The translations under genes were made by a program, and so were the position numbers. Below the pieces are notes generated by a model. That model was given only the letters and a program-made list of their open reading frames with translations, was not told the DNA's origin and did no database searches. Shown here piece after piece: positions 1 to 8,449 of a stretch of DNA of 64,000 bases. The DNA lies in the NCBI RefSeq assembly GCF_900141845.1, contig NZ_FQZB01000004.1:163162-227161 (forward strand), written 5' to 3'. Within the stretch, counting starts at the first letter, position 1, and the number at the start of each line of letters is the position of its first letter. Origin of the DNA: Clostridium cavendishii DSM 21758 (GTDB taxonomy: Bacteria; Bacillota; Clostridia; Clostridiales; Clostridiaceae).

Positions 1-143
1 TTTTAATGCATTGTGGCTATGTAAATAAAAATACAGCTAAGGCTCTTCCTGATATATTAAAATATTATAAAGATAATGGATACAAATTTAAAGTAATTGA
101 TGAATCTACACCAGAACTTTATAGAGTTCGTAAAAAAAAGTAA
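1..143 (+). CDS. Polysaccharide deacetylase, C-terminal end (partial)
   Basis: This is the last 46 codons of a gene that enters from the left edge, read in frame from base 3 to the TAA at 141. The visible protein begins LMHCGY and continues through ALPDILKYYKDNGYKF. That matches the final strand-helix of NodB-type polysaccharide deacetylases (usual motif LLMHD, then T-ALPEI and GYKFV). These enzymes remove N- or O-acetyl groups from cell-wall polymers. The histidine of the motif is present but is followed by Cys rather than Asp. A strong hairpin terminator follows within ten bases. The family call rests on this short tail only. Confidence 0.55.
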   Translation, partial: LMHCGYVNKNTAKALPDILKYYKDNGYKFKVIDESTPELYRVRKKK

Positions 144-149
144 TTTAAA

Positions 150-205
150 AAGCCACTCCTAAATAAATATTATTATAATATTTATTTAGGAGGGCTTTAT
201 TCTTT
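150..205 (+). terminator. Rho-independent terminator after the deacetylase
   Basis: AGCC-(A)-CTCCTAAATAAATATT pairs with AATATTTATTTAGGAG-GGCT around a short loop, and the 3' side runs into a T-rich tract (TTTATTCTTTTT). Confidence 0.85.
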
Positions 206-243
206 TTAATTTTATTTTCATAAAATTTTAGGTGGTGTATTAA

Positions 244-750
244 GTGAAATATAATAATAATTTAGCTGTAGCTTACGCAAAAAAATATGCACTTACTCCA
301 AATAAAGAGTACCATTTTATAAATCCTAAAAAAGATGATATTGGTGATGATTGTGCAAATTTTATATCTCAATGCCTTTATGCTGGTGGTTGTCCTCTTC
401 TATATTCTCCATATCCATGGTTTTATAAAAAACTAAATCATCATCCATTTTATAGTGCATCTTTAAACTGGACTGTTGCTCATTCACTTTATTGGTTCTT
501 AAAAAGCAATGGTGAAATTAATGGCTATGGTGTAAAAGCAAAAGAAATAAAAGATATTTCTAAACTGGTTTTAGGTGATTTAATATTCTTTGCTGACTTA
601 AACAATCATGTCTTCCATTCTTCTATAATAACTAAATTTACAGATGAAGGAATACCATTAATATCTCAACATAGTTATAATAAATTAGATACCCCTATAA
701 GAGAAGAATACTATAAACTCAATATTCATTATTTAAAAATATTTTTATAA
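244..750 (+). CDS. Amidase_6-type cysteine amidase domain protein
   Basis: This 168-residue protein starts at GTG 244, downstream of a GGTGGT stretch. The whole length looks like the 'putative amidase' domain (Amidase_6, NlpC/P60-like cysteine hydrolase fold). The N-terminal helix AVAYAKKYAL is followed by the nucleophile region DCANFISQCL. Next come a conserved aromatic segment, LGDLIFF, and the His box HVFHSSIIT, then LISQHSYN. Family members often sit at the C-terminus of larger secreted proteins; here the domain stands alone without a signal peptide, so its site of action is unclear. The aspartate-cysteine and histidine catalytic pair looks intact. It converges with the amidase gene on the other strand. 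Substrate unknown, probably a peptide or cell-wall amide bond. Confidence 0.75.
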   Translation: MKYNNNLAVAYAKKYALTPNKEYHFINPKKDDIGDDCANFISQCLYAGGCPLLYSPYPWFYKKLNHHPFYSASLNWTVAHSLYWFLKSNGEINGYGVKAKEIKDISKLVLGDLIFFADLNNHVFHSSIITKFTDEGIPLISQHSYNKLDTPIREEYYKLNIHYLKIFL

Positions 751-769
751 TTTTCTTACGCTGTAATTC

Positions 770-857
770 AATTATAAAAATTGAGAATTAATAGTTAAGA
801 AGTATAAGTTATATAATATATAACTTTCTAATCCTTACTTTTAATTCTCAATTATTT
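770..857. repeat. Long imperfect inverted repeat between convergent genes
   Basis: AATTGAGAATTAA near 780 is mirrored by TTAATTCTCAATT ending near 855. The arms extend inward about 37 bases with some mismatches to a central ATATATAA region. It probably folds as a bidirectional terminator for the two converging genes; both ends are T/A-rich. The AATTGAGAATTAA-type arm resembles AT-rich intergenic sequence near 21450 in this window. Confidence 0.6.
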
Positions 858-858
858 T

Positions 859-1860
859 TTAGTATTTAACTTGTGATTTTCTAACCCAGGCTGATTTAGT
901 GTTATTTCCTTTATTAGTAGAATAAACTATATTAACCCAATCTCCTGATTCCTGAAGTGTTGTTACTAATTCTCCTGCATATATACTTCCTATAACTGAA
1001 CCATTAGGAGAGTCATATCCATCGGCATCCACATTCATTTTCCCATTATTTTCATTTAGATAACCAATCCATTCACCATTGGTTACATAAGCTCTTCTAA
1101 CTCCCCAAGGAGTTGGATAAATTATATAGTCTAATTGTTTAGTATACCCTACATCCAAAACTTCTATCTTATCCCCTATATCAACTCTATGACCTTCTTC
1201 TATATTTCCATTTGCATCCCTTGTGTATAGCCAATCATATCTAACTATAGCATTAGGTGAATAATTATTATCAACATTTCCAGAATTATCTCCAGAACCA
1301 CTTGAGTCTCCTCCACCTGTTGCACCTGATGAATTTCCTGTAATAGCTTTTATTATTGCATTTGCAAAATCGTTAACATTATATCTATTCATATCCTCAG
1401 ATGAATCTAAAAATGAACATTCGACTAAAACACAAGACATATTTGTATATTTAGGAACATAAAGATTTCCAACTTTTACACCTCTATTATAATAGCCAAG
1501 ATTTGAAATTTCATCACATATTTGACTTGCAAATTTTTCAGCTCTTCCACCATAATCACTTATCCAACATTCTACACCTTTTCCTCCGCCTACATTAAAG
1601 TGAATACATAAATGTAAACTTGAATCACTATTATTTGCTTGTCTAACCCTATATGATAAAGACTCTCCTACAGTATTAAAACTCTCTCCCCATGGAGTAC
1701 AATCAACTACTCCATAACCTAAATCCTTTAGTTTAGCTTCTATAGCCTTCCAAACATCTCTTGTACAATTATCTTCTACTCTTATCCCAACTGCACCACT
1801 ATCTGGATAACAATTATGCCCTGCATCACCACTTATAGTAGAACCATTCGCTACATACAT
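859..1860 (-). CDS. N-acetylmuramoyl-L-alanine amidase with SH3 domains (endolysin/autolysin type)
   Basis: This 333-residue protein cleaves the bond between muramic acid and L-alanine in peptidoglycan. Residues 1-172 form an Amidase_3 zinc domain: the first His lies in GDAGHNC, a Glu in GIRVED, the second His in LCIHFN and the catalytic Glu in VLVECSFLDS. A Gly/Ser/Asp/Asn linker covers about 173-200. Residues from about 203 to the end look like two SH3-type wall-binding repeats (RYDWLYTRD...; MNVDADGYDSPNGS...). There is no signal peptide, as in phage endolysins or mother-cell lysins released by lysis. The ATG follows AAAGGAGGAG. No holin or other phage gene lies nearby, so it may be domesticated. 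Confidence 0.85.
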   Translation of the reverse strand: MYVANGSTISGDAGHNCYPDSGAVGIRVEDNCTRDVWKAIEAKLKDLGYGVVDCTPWGESFNTVGESLSYRVRQANNSDSSLHLCIHFNVGGGKGVECWISDYGGRAEKFASQICDEISNLGYYNRGVKVGNLYVPKYTNMSCVLVECSFLDSSEDMNRYNVNDFANAIIKAITGNSSGATGGGDSSGSGDNSGNVDNNYSPNAIVRYDWLYTRDANGNIEEGHRVDIGDKIEVLDVGYTKQLDYIIYPTPWGVRRAYVTNGEWIGYLNENNGKMNVDADGYDSPNGSVIGSIYAGELVTTLQESGDWVNIVYSTNKGNNTKSAWVRKSQVKY

Positions 1861-1993
1861 ACCTAAGTTCTCCTCCTTTATAATGTTTCTTCAACATATA
1901 TATATACATATTATGCAGTTCTTTCATATGGTGTGTTCTATTATTGTGATAAGGTAATAATAATCATTGTAACTTTATTATTATATTAATACT

Positions 1994-3142
1994 TTAATCA
2001 CCTGCTTCTAATTTATTAATCTTTGTAAAATAACCATCTTCGTTAAATATTTCATTTATTATCTGTTTTAGATATGAATTTTCATTGTACTCTATTTCTA
2101 TTAAATTATCTGAATTAATAATTTTTATAAATTTATTTTCTTTAAAAGTATGATAAAAAAAGCTTTTTAAAATCGAATCATCATTATCTCTTATTTTATC
2201 AAGCATATCATCAATGTTTTCATCTTCTAAGTAACCTAAAGGTGTTGGTATATAAAGAGTTTTATTATTTCTTGGACTTAAGGTAACCTTATCTCCCCAT
2301 ATACCTACATAAGGTTCATATATATAATCAAAATATTCTTCATATACACTTTGCTGAAAATTTGTACTTGCATAATGTGGTGATTCAAAAAATCCTATTG
2401 GTATATCCATTTCCTTAGCTGTATTAACAGCGGCTTCAATCCTAGGCAGAATATCCTCCCTTTCTGTATTTATCTCTTCACTAAATTCAGTTCCATCTCC
2501 AGACATTTCATCTTTGCTTTGATGTGTATATCCGTGTAATCCTATAGTAGCACCTCTAGAAACTGCATAATCTAATGAATAAATAAAATGTGCTAATTTT
2601 GTATTATCTTCTTTTAAAAAATCTCTATCTATTCCTTTACTAGGATCTATAAACCTACATATCCATGCTATCGAAAATGGAATATTGTTATCATATAGAT
2701 AATCAAAAACTGCCATTGCCTTAAATATAGCTTCTTCTGTATCATATTCATCTCCTACTGTATAATCTTCAAGCCTAACTAATGCTTTTTCCTTTCCTTT
2801 GCTAGTATGTTTATAAGTATTCTTCTTTTTTAAATCCTTTAATTGTATTATATTTTGTTCATAATTCCAAATAGTTATCAATTCTAAAGCGTCTACAATA
2901 TCAAAAAGGGAAATATATATTTTCTCATTTTTAGGTTCCCATCGCATATAATCTAAATCTAAAACTATGATTTGCTGTTTTTTTAAATTTATATATATTT
3001 TTCTTCCAAATATATCACATTTACCATTTATAAGCTTTATAAATTCATTAATTTCTACAAAAAACCTATTTTTCTTTAGATATATTGAATTTCCCGGAAG
3101 TTTATTCTTTTTATAAATTAAACTTAAGTCTCCCCTTTTCAC
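1994..3142 (-). CDS. DUF2334 polysaccharide-deacetylase-like protein
   Basis: The DUF2334 domain (deacetylase-like barrel) spans from about residue 125 to the end. It is visible as VRLEDYTVGDEY, IPFSIAWICRFIDP, GATIGLHGYTHQ (metal-binding His pair) and GFFESPHYA. The first ~115 residues contain a stalk-like domain (FVEINEFIKLINGKC, YISLFDIVDALEL) resembling copper-amine-oxidase N-terminal repeats. The frame is open up to a TTG at 3160. The GTG at 3142 is the better start because GGAG lies eight bases upstream. Neither start gives a signal peptide, odd for a family that is usually exported or membrane-anchored, and an in-frame stop lies just upstream. Substrate unknown. Confidence 0.75.
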   Translation of the reverse strand: MKRGDLSLIYKKNKLPGNSIYLKKNRFFVEINEFIKLINGKCDIFGRKIYINLKKQQIIVLDLDYMRWEPKNEKIYISLFDIVDALELITIWNYEQNIIQLKDLKKKNTYKHTSKGKEKALVRLEDYTVGDEYDTEEAIFKAMAVFDYLYDNNIPFSIAWICRFIDPSKGIDRDFLKEDNTKLAHFIYSLDYAVSRGATIGLHGYTHQSKDEMSGDGTEFSEEINTEREDILPRIEAAVNTAKEMDIPIGFFESPHYASTNFQQSVYEEYFDYIYEPYVGIWGDKVTLSPRNNKTLYIPTPLGYLEDENIDDMLDKIRDNDDSILKSFFYHTFKENKFIKIINSDNLIEIEYNENSYLKQIINEIFNEDGYFTKINKLEAGD

Positions 3143-3362
3143 TATTAAATCTCCAAACAAATTATTTCTTTAAATATTATATGATTTTCTTATTCAGTGG
3201 TTACTTTTTGAATATTCTAACTATTCAATGTATAATATATACAGATTTTCAACTCTATTTTGTAATAGTTCACAAAATACGCTTTTAAGGTTATAAAGCA
3301 ATTCTACTTTTTTAAATATTATGGTATATTGAACTTAATAAATTTATTATAGGGGGTATACT

Positions 3363-3665
3363 ATGTTAGTTAAATGTATAAACAATAACCTTTGTTCATC
3401 AATCACTTTAGGAAAAGAATATTTAGTAATTGAAGAAGGCGATAAATATTTTGTTGTTGTTGATGATGTTCAAAATGAAATAACAACTAAAAAAGAAAGA
3501 TTTGTAGTAATAGAAGATAATGATTTGACTAAAAAGGCTAAAGCTACAATTAATGAATTAAATTATCAGCTAGAAAATGATTTTACTGATATAAAAGACT
3601 TTAAAATAAGAAAAAATTCTAAAGGCGAAATTAAAGAAATCATAGTAAAATTTAAGTATGAATAA
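3363..3665 (+). CDS. Small conserved-looking hypothetical protein
   Basis: A 100-residue protein follows AGGGGG, six bases before the ATG. The N-terminal half reads like a small beta barrel (LVKCINNN, LTLGKEYLVIEEGDKYFVVVDD analogue) and carries an ERFVVIED segment. The C-terminal half is charged and probably helical then strand (KAKATINELNYQLENDF, GEIKEIIVKFKYE). There are no membrane segments or cysteine motifs beyond two early Cys. The gene stands alone and ends before a perfect palindromic terminator shared with trpP. I do not recognise a function. Confidence 0.6.
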   Translation: MLVKCINNNLCSSITLGKEYLVIEEGDKYFVVVDDVQNEITTKKERFVVIEDNDLTKKAKATINELNYQLENDFTDIKDFKIRKNSKGEIKEIIVKFKYE

Positions 3666-3691
3666 AATTAATTCTTAGTTAGTTATATTGT

Positions 3692-3731
3692 TAATGAATA
3701 AGGGAACTTTTTAAAGTTCCCTTATTCATAT
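3692..3731. terminator. Bidirectional terminator
   Basis: ATGAATAAGGGAACTTT and AAAGTTCCCTTATTCAT form a perfect stem around a 2-base loop between converging genes. A/T-rich flanks occur on both sides, so it can serve the upstream small gene and trpP. Confidence 0.8.
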
Positions 3732-3740
3732 TATTTTGAC

Positions 3741-4250
3741 TTATGCTTTTATATTACTTCGTTTAAGTGCTAAGGTTACCGATTTATATAAAACTAAACC
3801 AGCTATTAGATTTATAAGTGCCGCTGGTAATACTATTCCTATAAATAATACCTTGAAAGGCGCTGGTAATCCTGCTAGAATCGCTAGTGCTTCTAAAAAT
3901 ACTGTACCACTTATTATTGTACCTAATAGTAATACTATCCCCATCTTTAAATTATTATTAAGCTTATTTCTTAAAGGTATTAATATAAAATAAATAATAT
4001 TCGCTGTTATTAGTTTGTCTATAACATTAGGTAGTTGCCCACCTGGAGTCTTTGTTGTAAGAGCTGTAAATACTCCTGTTATTACAGCAGCTATTAATGT
4101 TGTCTTGTAATCTTTATTCATTATTATAATTATAAATAACATAGCTAAAGCAAAATCAGGTTGCATTCCTCCAAAACTTGGTGTTATTTGATGTAGTAAT
4201 GCCCCTATAGCTAAAAGTATAGCATTTAATATCATTTTCTTTGTATTCAT
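3741..4250 (-). CDS. trpP: Tryptophan transporter TrpP
   Basis: This 169-residue membrane protein with about five or six hydrophobic segments matches the TrpP (YhaG) family that imports tryptophan. Recognisable segments include NAILLAIGALLHQITP, FGGMQPDFALAMLFI, TPGGQLPNVIDKLITAN and the C-terminal AALINLIAGLVLYKSV. Its length is normal for the family. The ATG follows AGGGAGAG. The gene is preceded on the same strand by a complete T-box leader whose specifier triplet reads TGG (Trp). Function and regulation therefore agree: expression rises when uncharged tRNA-Trp accumulates. Confidence 0.92.
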   Translation of the reverse strand: MNTKKMILNAILLAIGALLHQITPSFGGMQPDFALAMLFIIIIMNKDYKTTLIAAVITGVFTALTTKTPGGQLPNVIDKLITANIIYFILIPLRNKLNNNLKMGIVLLLGTIISGTVFLEALAILAGLPAPFKVLFIGIVLPAALINLIAGLVLYKSVTLALKRSNIKA

Positions 4251-4361
4251 ATATAATCTCTCCCTTTAAATTAATAAATTTTACCATTTTATTTCTTATA
4301 AAAGAACTTATATTTCATGGCATTACTATCACCCCCTTAAGTTTATAATTTTTCACCAAAT

Positions 4362-4640
4362 AAAAAAACTCCGTCCTAAACTAATAGGACGGAGATATTA
4401 TCCGTGGTGCCACCTAATTTGCATATATAAAATATGCCTCTTAATTCTTTCAGGTACTAACATACCCTATTCCTTATAACGTAGGACTTACGATAACCAC
4501 TACTCTCCCTTTGGATTTCGATTTACTCCTAGAAGGTCCATTCATTATTAATTAAAACTACTTGGATCACACCATCCCAAGCTCTCTTAAAGCTAACTTC
4601 ATAATTACTATTCCTCATCACTGGATTTCTTTATTAATTT
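4362..4640 (-). promoter_or_regulatory. T-box riboswitch, Trp-specific (specifier TGG)
   Basis: The minus strand carries all T-box landmarks. A stem I region (AGAGAG near the 5' end, GGATGGTG) comes first. The specifier region reads GAATGGACC...GGAGT with TGG at 4538-4540. The T-box core AGGTGGCACCACGG is at 4402-4415. The intrinsic terminator CTCCGTCCTA...TAGGACGGAG plus a T-run is at 4362-4394. Uncharged tRNA-Trp should stabilise the antiterminator and let trpP be read. Confidence 0.95.
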
Positions 4641-4645
4641 ACTTT

Positions 4646-4674
4646 ATTATACATTCATTTTATCTTTTTGTCAA
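4646..4674 (-). promoter_or_regulatory. Promoter of the T-box/trpP transcript
   Basis: Minus strand TTGACA (4669-4674), a 17-base spacer, then TATAAT (4646-4651): a consensus vegetative promoter directly upstream of the T-box. Confidence 0.9.
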
Positions 4675-4706
4675 TAATTCATTTTATTTTTTAAATAATA
4701 TCAAAT

Positions 4707-4744
4707 AAAAAGTGAATTGTTTAACACAATAACAATTCACTTTA
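4707..4744 (-). terminator. Terminator of the GGDEF-EAL gene
   Basis: AAAGTGAATTGTT and AACAATTCACTTT form a 13-bp stem just after the stop codon, with T-rich sequence following on the minus strand. Confidence 0.8.
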
Positions 4745-4750
4745 TATGTA

Positions 4751-6637
4751 CTAACCTTCTATATATCCTTTTTCCATAAGGTTTAATATTATATCGAAAT
4801 TTTGAGGTTTACTATAATAATACCCTTGTACAAAATCACATAGCATATCTTTCAAATAATCTACTTGTTCTCTTATTTCTACTCCTTCAGCTACAACTTG
4901 TATCCCAAGCTTATGCGAAAGTTGTATTATATTTTCAACTATACATTTACCTTTAGCATTATCACCTATCTCAGTAACAAAGCTTCTATCTATCTTTAAA
5001 ACATCTATAGGTAATTTAGTCAAATAATTAAGTGAAGAATACCCTGTTCCAAAATCATCTAAAGCTACACTCATACCTAATTCTTTAACTTTAAGCAATG
5101 TTTTTATATTTTCATCAAATGACTTCATAAGTATACTTTCTGTAATTTCTACCTCAATAAAACTAGGGTCTACTTCATATTTATCTAACAAAATTCTAAA
5201 ATCTTCTACTATATTACCATCTCTTAATTGTATCTCAGAAAGATTTAACGCTATTTTAAAATCAGAATATCCAATTTCAATTAATTCTTTACATTTTTTT
5301 AATACTTCCTCTATAACAAATCTACCTATAGGAACTATTAATCTTGTATTTTCGGCCACTGGAATAAATTCTGATGGACTTACAAACCCAAGTTCCTTAC
5401 TATTCCATCTAATTAAGGCTTCAAATCCACTTATTTTCCCGTCTTCTAACACTACCTTAGGTTGAAACTGAACATAAAGTTCATCATCCTCTAAAGCGTC
5501 TCTTAATCCCTTTTCTAAACTGTAATTTCTAGCAAGCTCCTCTGAAATTTCATCATTAAAAAACTGATATCTACTTTTTCCATTTCCTTTCGCCTTATAC
5601 ATAGCTGCATCAGCTTGTTTTAAAAGCATATCATAATTATCTGCATCTGTAGGAAAAAGTGTTACACCTATACTTGCTGAACTATAAATTGATTTTTCTT
5701 TTATCTTAATAGGTCTATTAAATATATTTATAAGGTTTTTCGCTACAGCATGAATCTCCGATATATCATCAAAATCCTTTATAAATATTACAAACTCATC
5801 TCCACCAAATCTACAAAGCATATCTTTATCTTTATTTATCATTTTTTCAAAACTTGTTGCTATCTTCTTTAGAAGTTCATCACCGTAATCATGCCCATAA
5901 GAATCATTTACATATTTAAAATTGTCAATATCTATAAATATTAATGCTGCTTTTTTCCCCTTATTTTTCTTTATAAATTTTTTTGCATGTTTTTTAAAAT
6001 AATTTCTATTATATAAACCAGTAATTCCATCGAAATAACTCATATATAATATTTTATCTTCATTCATTTTTTTTTCTGTTATATCATATAAACTTCCTGA
6101 TATACTAGTAACCTTACCAAACTCATCTCTTCTAGCATTAACTTTAAGCCTAATCCATTTTATTTCACCTTTATTAGTAGTTATTCTGTGATTATCTTCA
6201 AATAAGGTTCCTTCTTTATCATTACAAAATTTATAAAAATATTTTTCTAATTTAACTCTATCATCTTCTATTACATATTTAAACCAATCTTCACAACAAG
6301 TCATATTTAAATTGTCGTTTTCATCTATATCAAGTAATTCTCTAACATTATAACTTATATCAAAATTGCCATTGGCTTTATCACAATATACTAGAGTATC
6401 TCCTATACCATCAATAGTTTGTATGAATTTATTATTTTGTTCTAACAACTTATCATTTGAATTTTTTAACATTTTCTTTTCATTGTATAACTTTAAAATA
6501 TATAAACACATCACAATCAAGATAAGAATACTTTCTATTATAATATAACGACTATCGCCTTTTGTTTCCCATAAAACTCCTGTAAGAACTATAATTATAA
6601 AAATTAATGCCATTACTTTTTTACTCTCATTATTCAA
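4751..6637 (-). CDS. Membrane PAS-GGDEF-EAL cyclic-di-GMP protein
   Basis: This is a 628-residue signalling protein. Two membrane segments lie at about 8-25 and 32-50. A short helix leads to a PAS domain at about 70-195, ending in SGSLYDITEKK. A GGDEF domain follows (about 200-360) with intact FFGGDEF-type motif RFGGDEF, so it may synthesise c-di-GMP. The EAL domain (about 375-620) keeps FEALIRW, the Asn of ALNLSEIQL, EITES, DDFGTGYSSL, LKIDRSF, EGVE and QGYYYSKP. Both activities therefore look possible, and which dominates cannot be told from sequence. Its start follows a GGAGGG-like site. A 34-residue membrane peptide gene lies just upstream on the same strand. Confidence 0.92.
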   Translation of the reverse strand: MNNESKKVMALIFIIIVLTGVLWETKGDSRYIIIESILILIVMCLYILKLYNEKKMLKNSNDKLLEQNNKFIQTIDGIGDTLVYCDKANGNFDISYNVRELLDIDENDNLNMTCCEDWFKYVIEDDRVKLEKYFYKFCNDKEGTLFEDNHRITTNKGEIKWIRLKVNARRDEFGKVTSISGSLYDITEKKMNEDKILYMSYFDGITGLYNRNYFKKHAKKFIKKNKGKKAALIFIDIDNFKYVNDSYGHDYGDELLKKIATSFEKMINKDKDMLCRFGGDEFVIFIKDFDDISEIHAVAKNLINIFNRPIKIKEKSIYSSASIGVTLFPTDADNYDMLLKQADAAMYKAKGNGKSRYQFFNDEISEELARNYSLEKGLRDALEDDELYVQFQPKVVLEDGKISGFEALIRWNSKELGFVSPSEFIPVAENTRLIVPIGRFVIEEVLKKCKELIEIGYSDFKIALNLSEIQLRDGNIVEDFRILLDKYEVDPSFIEVEITESILMKSFDENIKTLLKVKELGMSVALDDFGTGYSSLNYLTKLPIDVLKIDRSFVTEIGDNAKGKCIVENIIQLSHKLGIQVVAEGVEIREQVDYLKDMLCDFVQGYYYSKPQNFDIILNLMEKGYIEG

Positions 6638-6696
6638 AATAGTCCCTCCACATAAATCCTTTAGTAAATCAATTTTAATATCAATCTATCTTAACC

Positions 6697-6801
6697 CTAT
6701 TTTTCGGAGTTCTTTTTCTTTTTCTTATCTTCAATTAATGATACAACTAATGCTGTAGATGCTAATACTAATAATGCCAATTTTCCTTTTTTCACCTTCA
6801 T
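6697..6801 (-). CDS. Small membrane peptide (34 aa)
   Basis: The ATG at 6801 is preceded by GAAAGGAGTG at good spacing. The frame gives one hydrophobic helix (LALLVLASTALVVSLI) flanked by Lys-rich ends (MKVKKGK and EDKKKKKNSEK). That pattern is typical of real bacterial small membrane proteins. It lies 60 bases upstream of the GGDEF-EAL gene on the same strand, so the two could share a transcript. Function unknown. Confidence 0.65.
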   Translation of the reverse strand: MKVKKGKLALLVLASTALVVSLIEDKKKKKNSEK

Positions 6802-6882
6802 AAAATTCACTCCTTTCCATAATTTAATTATAGTAAAAAATTTAATATATTAAAATGATACTTCAATAAATTAACATAAATT

Positions 6883-7836
6883 TTATAATATCTTTTTAGA
6901 TATCCACTCAAAATTGCCCATACTCTCTTCTACAAACTTTAAACTCATACTAGGATGTATAGTTTCTTCATGCGAAATAGTTATGTTAGACATAGTTATA
7001 GCAAATTTAACTGTATCTTCAATACTAAGTTCATTCATATATCCATATCCAAGACCTGCAACAAAAGAATCTCCTGCACCTGTAACATTTTTCACTGTTA
7101 CATTTTTAGCTTTAGTCTTACCACATTCTTTTCCATCGTAGTAAAATATTCCATCCTCATCTAAAGATATAAATACCTTTTTAACTCCTAATCCTATAAA
7201 ATATTCACAAGCCTTTTTTAAATCATCATCATCTTGTATTGGGAAACCTGCAAGTATCTCCGCTTCATGTCTATTAGGCTTTATTGTATGAAAATATTTT
7301 ATTAAATGTTTAACCCAACTAGCCTTTTCTGCAGAAACAGGATCTAAAACAAAATTTGTTTTGTGTCTAAAATTAGTAAGTAAATACTCCATAATAACAG
7401 GATTATCTGCATCTAAAAAAGTATATTCTGCATTTTCTATAAGCTCTTTCTTAGAATCTACAAATTCTGTAGTCATAGCATCTATACTACTCATATCAGC
7501 TATAGCCGAAACCATTTCACCTCTTTCGTCTAATATAGCTAAATATGTAGGTGTTGATTTTCCTTTTATTATCATAGAATTAGTCATATCATAACCAATT
7601 TCAGCTCCATGCTCTAACATATTCTTCCCGGTTTCATCATCTCCTAATATAGATATAAATTGTGTATTTACGCCTACTCTTGCCATATTTTCAGCAATAT
7701 TTCTACAAACTCCTCCAAATGACATTTTAACCTTTCCTGGTGTAGAGTTATATGGTCTATAGTTTGCACTACTAAATCCAAAAATATCTACAACTGATGC
7801 TCCGAAAACTAATAAATATGGCTCTTTTACGTTCAT
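6883..7836 (-). CDS. psuK: Pseudouridine kinase, PfkB family
   Basis: This ~317-residue PfkB/ribokinase-family protein carries LLVFGASVVDI at the N-terminus, SFGGVCRNIAENMARVG (the signature of PsuK/YeiC-type kinases) and IKPNRHEAE. The catalytic anion-hole motif TGAGDSFVAGLGYG lies near residue 252. PsuK phosphorylates pseudouridine to pseudouridine 5'-phosphate, which PsuG then cleaves; no psuG is visible here. AGGAGG lies upstream of both an ATG (7836) and a TTG (7842), so the start is uncertain by two codons. It follows the DUF4250 gene by about 40 bases and probably shares its transcript. Confidence 0.85.
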   Translation of the reverse strand: MNVKEPYLLVFGASVVDIFGFSSANYRPYNSTPGKVKMSFGGVCRNIAENMARVGVNTQFISILGDDETGKNMLEHGAEIGYDMTNSMIIKGKSTPTYLAILDERGEMVSAIADMSSIDAMTTEFVDSKKELIENAEYTFLDADNPVIMEYLLTNFRHKTNFVLDPVSAEKASWVKHLIKYFHTIKPNRHEAEILAGFPIQDDDDLKKACEYFIGLGVKKVFISLDEDGIFYYDGKECGKTKAKNVTVKNVTGAGDSFVAGLGYGYMNELSIEDTVKFAITMSNITISHEETIHPSMSLKFVEESMGNFEWISKKIL

Positions 7837-7875
7837 GTCCAAAATTCCTCCTAAAAATGCTAGCCTTTTTTATTG

Positions 7876-8073
7876 CTATTTTTTTATAAATTGATTATTA
7901 CTTTTTTGATATATGTATTTATCTTCATTTAACCTATTGATTAAAGTTCCTTCACTTATATCCATATCATAACATAAAGCTTCAATAGAAGGATAATTAT
8001 CCCTAAGCTTCATATTAACAATGCTTAATAATATATTTATATCCATAGTCCCAATATTTTCATTGTTTAACAT
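7876..8073 (-). CDS. DUF4250 family protein
   Basis: A 65-residue protein with the DUF4250 pattern: NILLSIVNMKLRDNYPSIEALC, a helix-turn-helix-like DMDISEGTLINRL, and a C-terminal IYQKSNNQF. The family is small, cytosolic and uncharacterised; the helical part resembles a degenerate HTH, but DNA binding is not established. GGGAGG precedes the ATG. It lies directly upstream of psuK. A copy of the dispersed hairpin repeat begins just beyond its ribosome binding site. Confidence 0.8.
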   Translation of the reverse strand: MLNNENIGTMDINILLSIVNMKLRDNYPSIEALCYDMDISEGTLINRLNEDKYIYQKSNNQFIKK

Positions 8074-8092
8074 AATTACCTCCCAACTATAA

Positions 8093-8163
8093 GTAAAAAT
8101 CCAAATTTTAATTTTACTATTTGAACTTACTCCTATGAATAATAGTGAATAGGAGTTTCATTT
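8093..8163 (-). repeat. Dispersed hairpin repeat, copy 1 (divergent)
   Basis: The plus strand reads ATCCAAATTTTAATTTT, GAACTTACTCCTATGAATAA and TAGTGAATAGGAGTTTCAT. It aligns end to end with the complement of the tandem copies at 47041-47178 and with the copy at 44733-44803. The core folds as ACTCCTAT...ATAGGAGT. It lies just upstream of the DUF4250 gene. Confidence 0.8.
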
Positions 8164-8449
8164 ATTAATATAATTATTATATAAAAATATATAAAATACA
8201 AGACTATTTAAACTTTTAATAGCCAAAAATGAATCTGAACATAGTTCTATATATTATTATTTCTCTAAATTTAATTATTACTAACAAAAAACACTATTAA
8301 ATTTCTATTAATTCAATAGCATTTTTAATGTATAATAAGCTATACATTAGAATATATAACTAATATTTTATCCTATATTAATTATACCCTATAAAGTAAA
8401 AATGAAAACTTCTACTTTATAGGGCCTCTATATTTAAAATTAAATTTAA
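8164..8449. other. Intergenic region
   Basis: The stretch between the repeat and the ABC exporter gene is AT-rich with no gene. An inverted repeat CCCTATAAAGTA...TACTTTATAGGG at 8388-8424 lies just past the exporter stop codon and may be its terminator, although no strong T-run follows. Confidence 0.5.

Noticed and set aside
859..1860. Prophage remnant around the endolysin-like amidase
   Set aside because: No holin, tail, integrase or terminase gene is nearby. Signal-less amidases also occur as host mother-cell or autolytic enzymes.
3736..3993. An 85-codon plus-strand open frame opposite trpP
   Set aside because: It is antisense to a confidently identified membrane-transporter gene and has no ribosome binding site or family resemblance.
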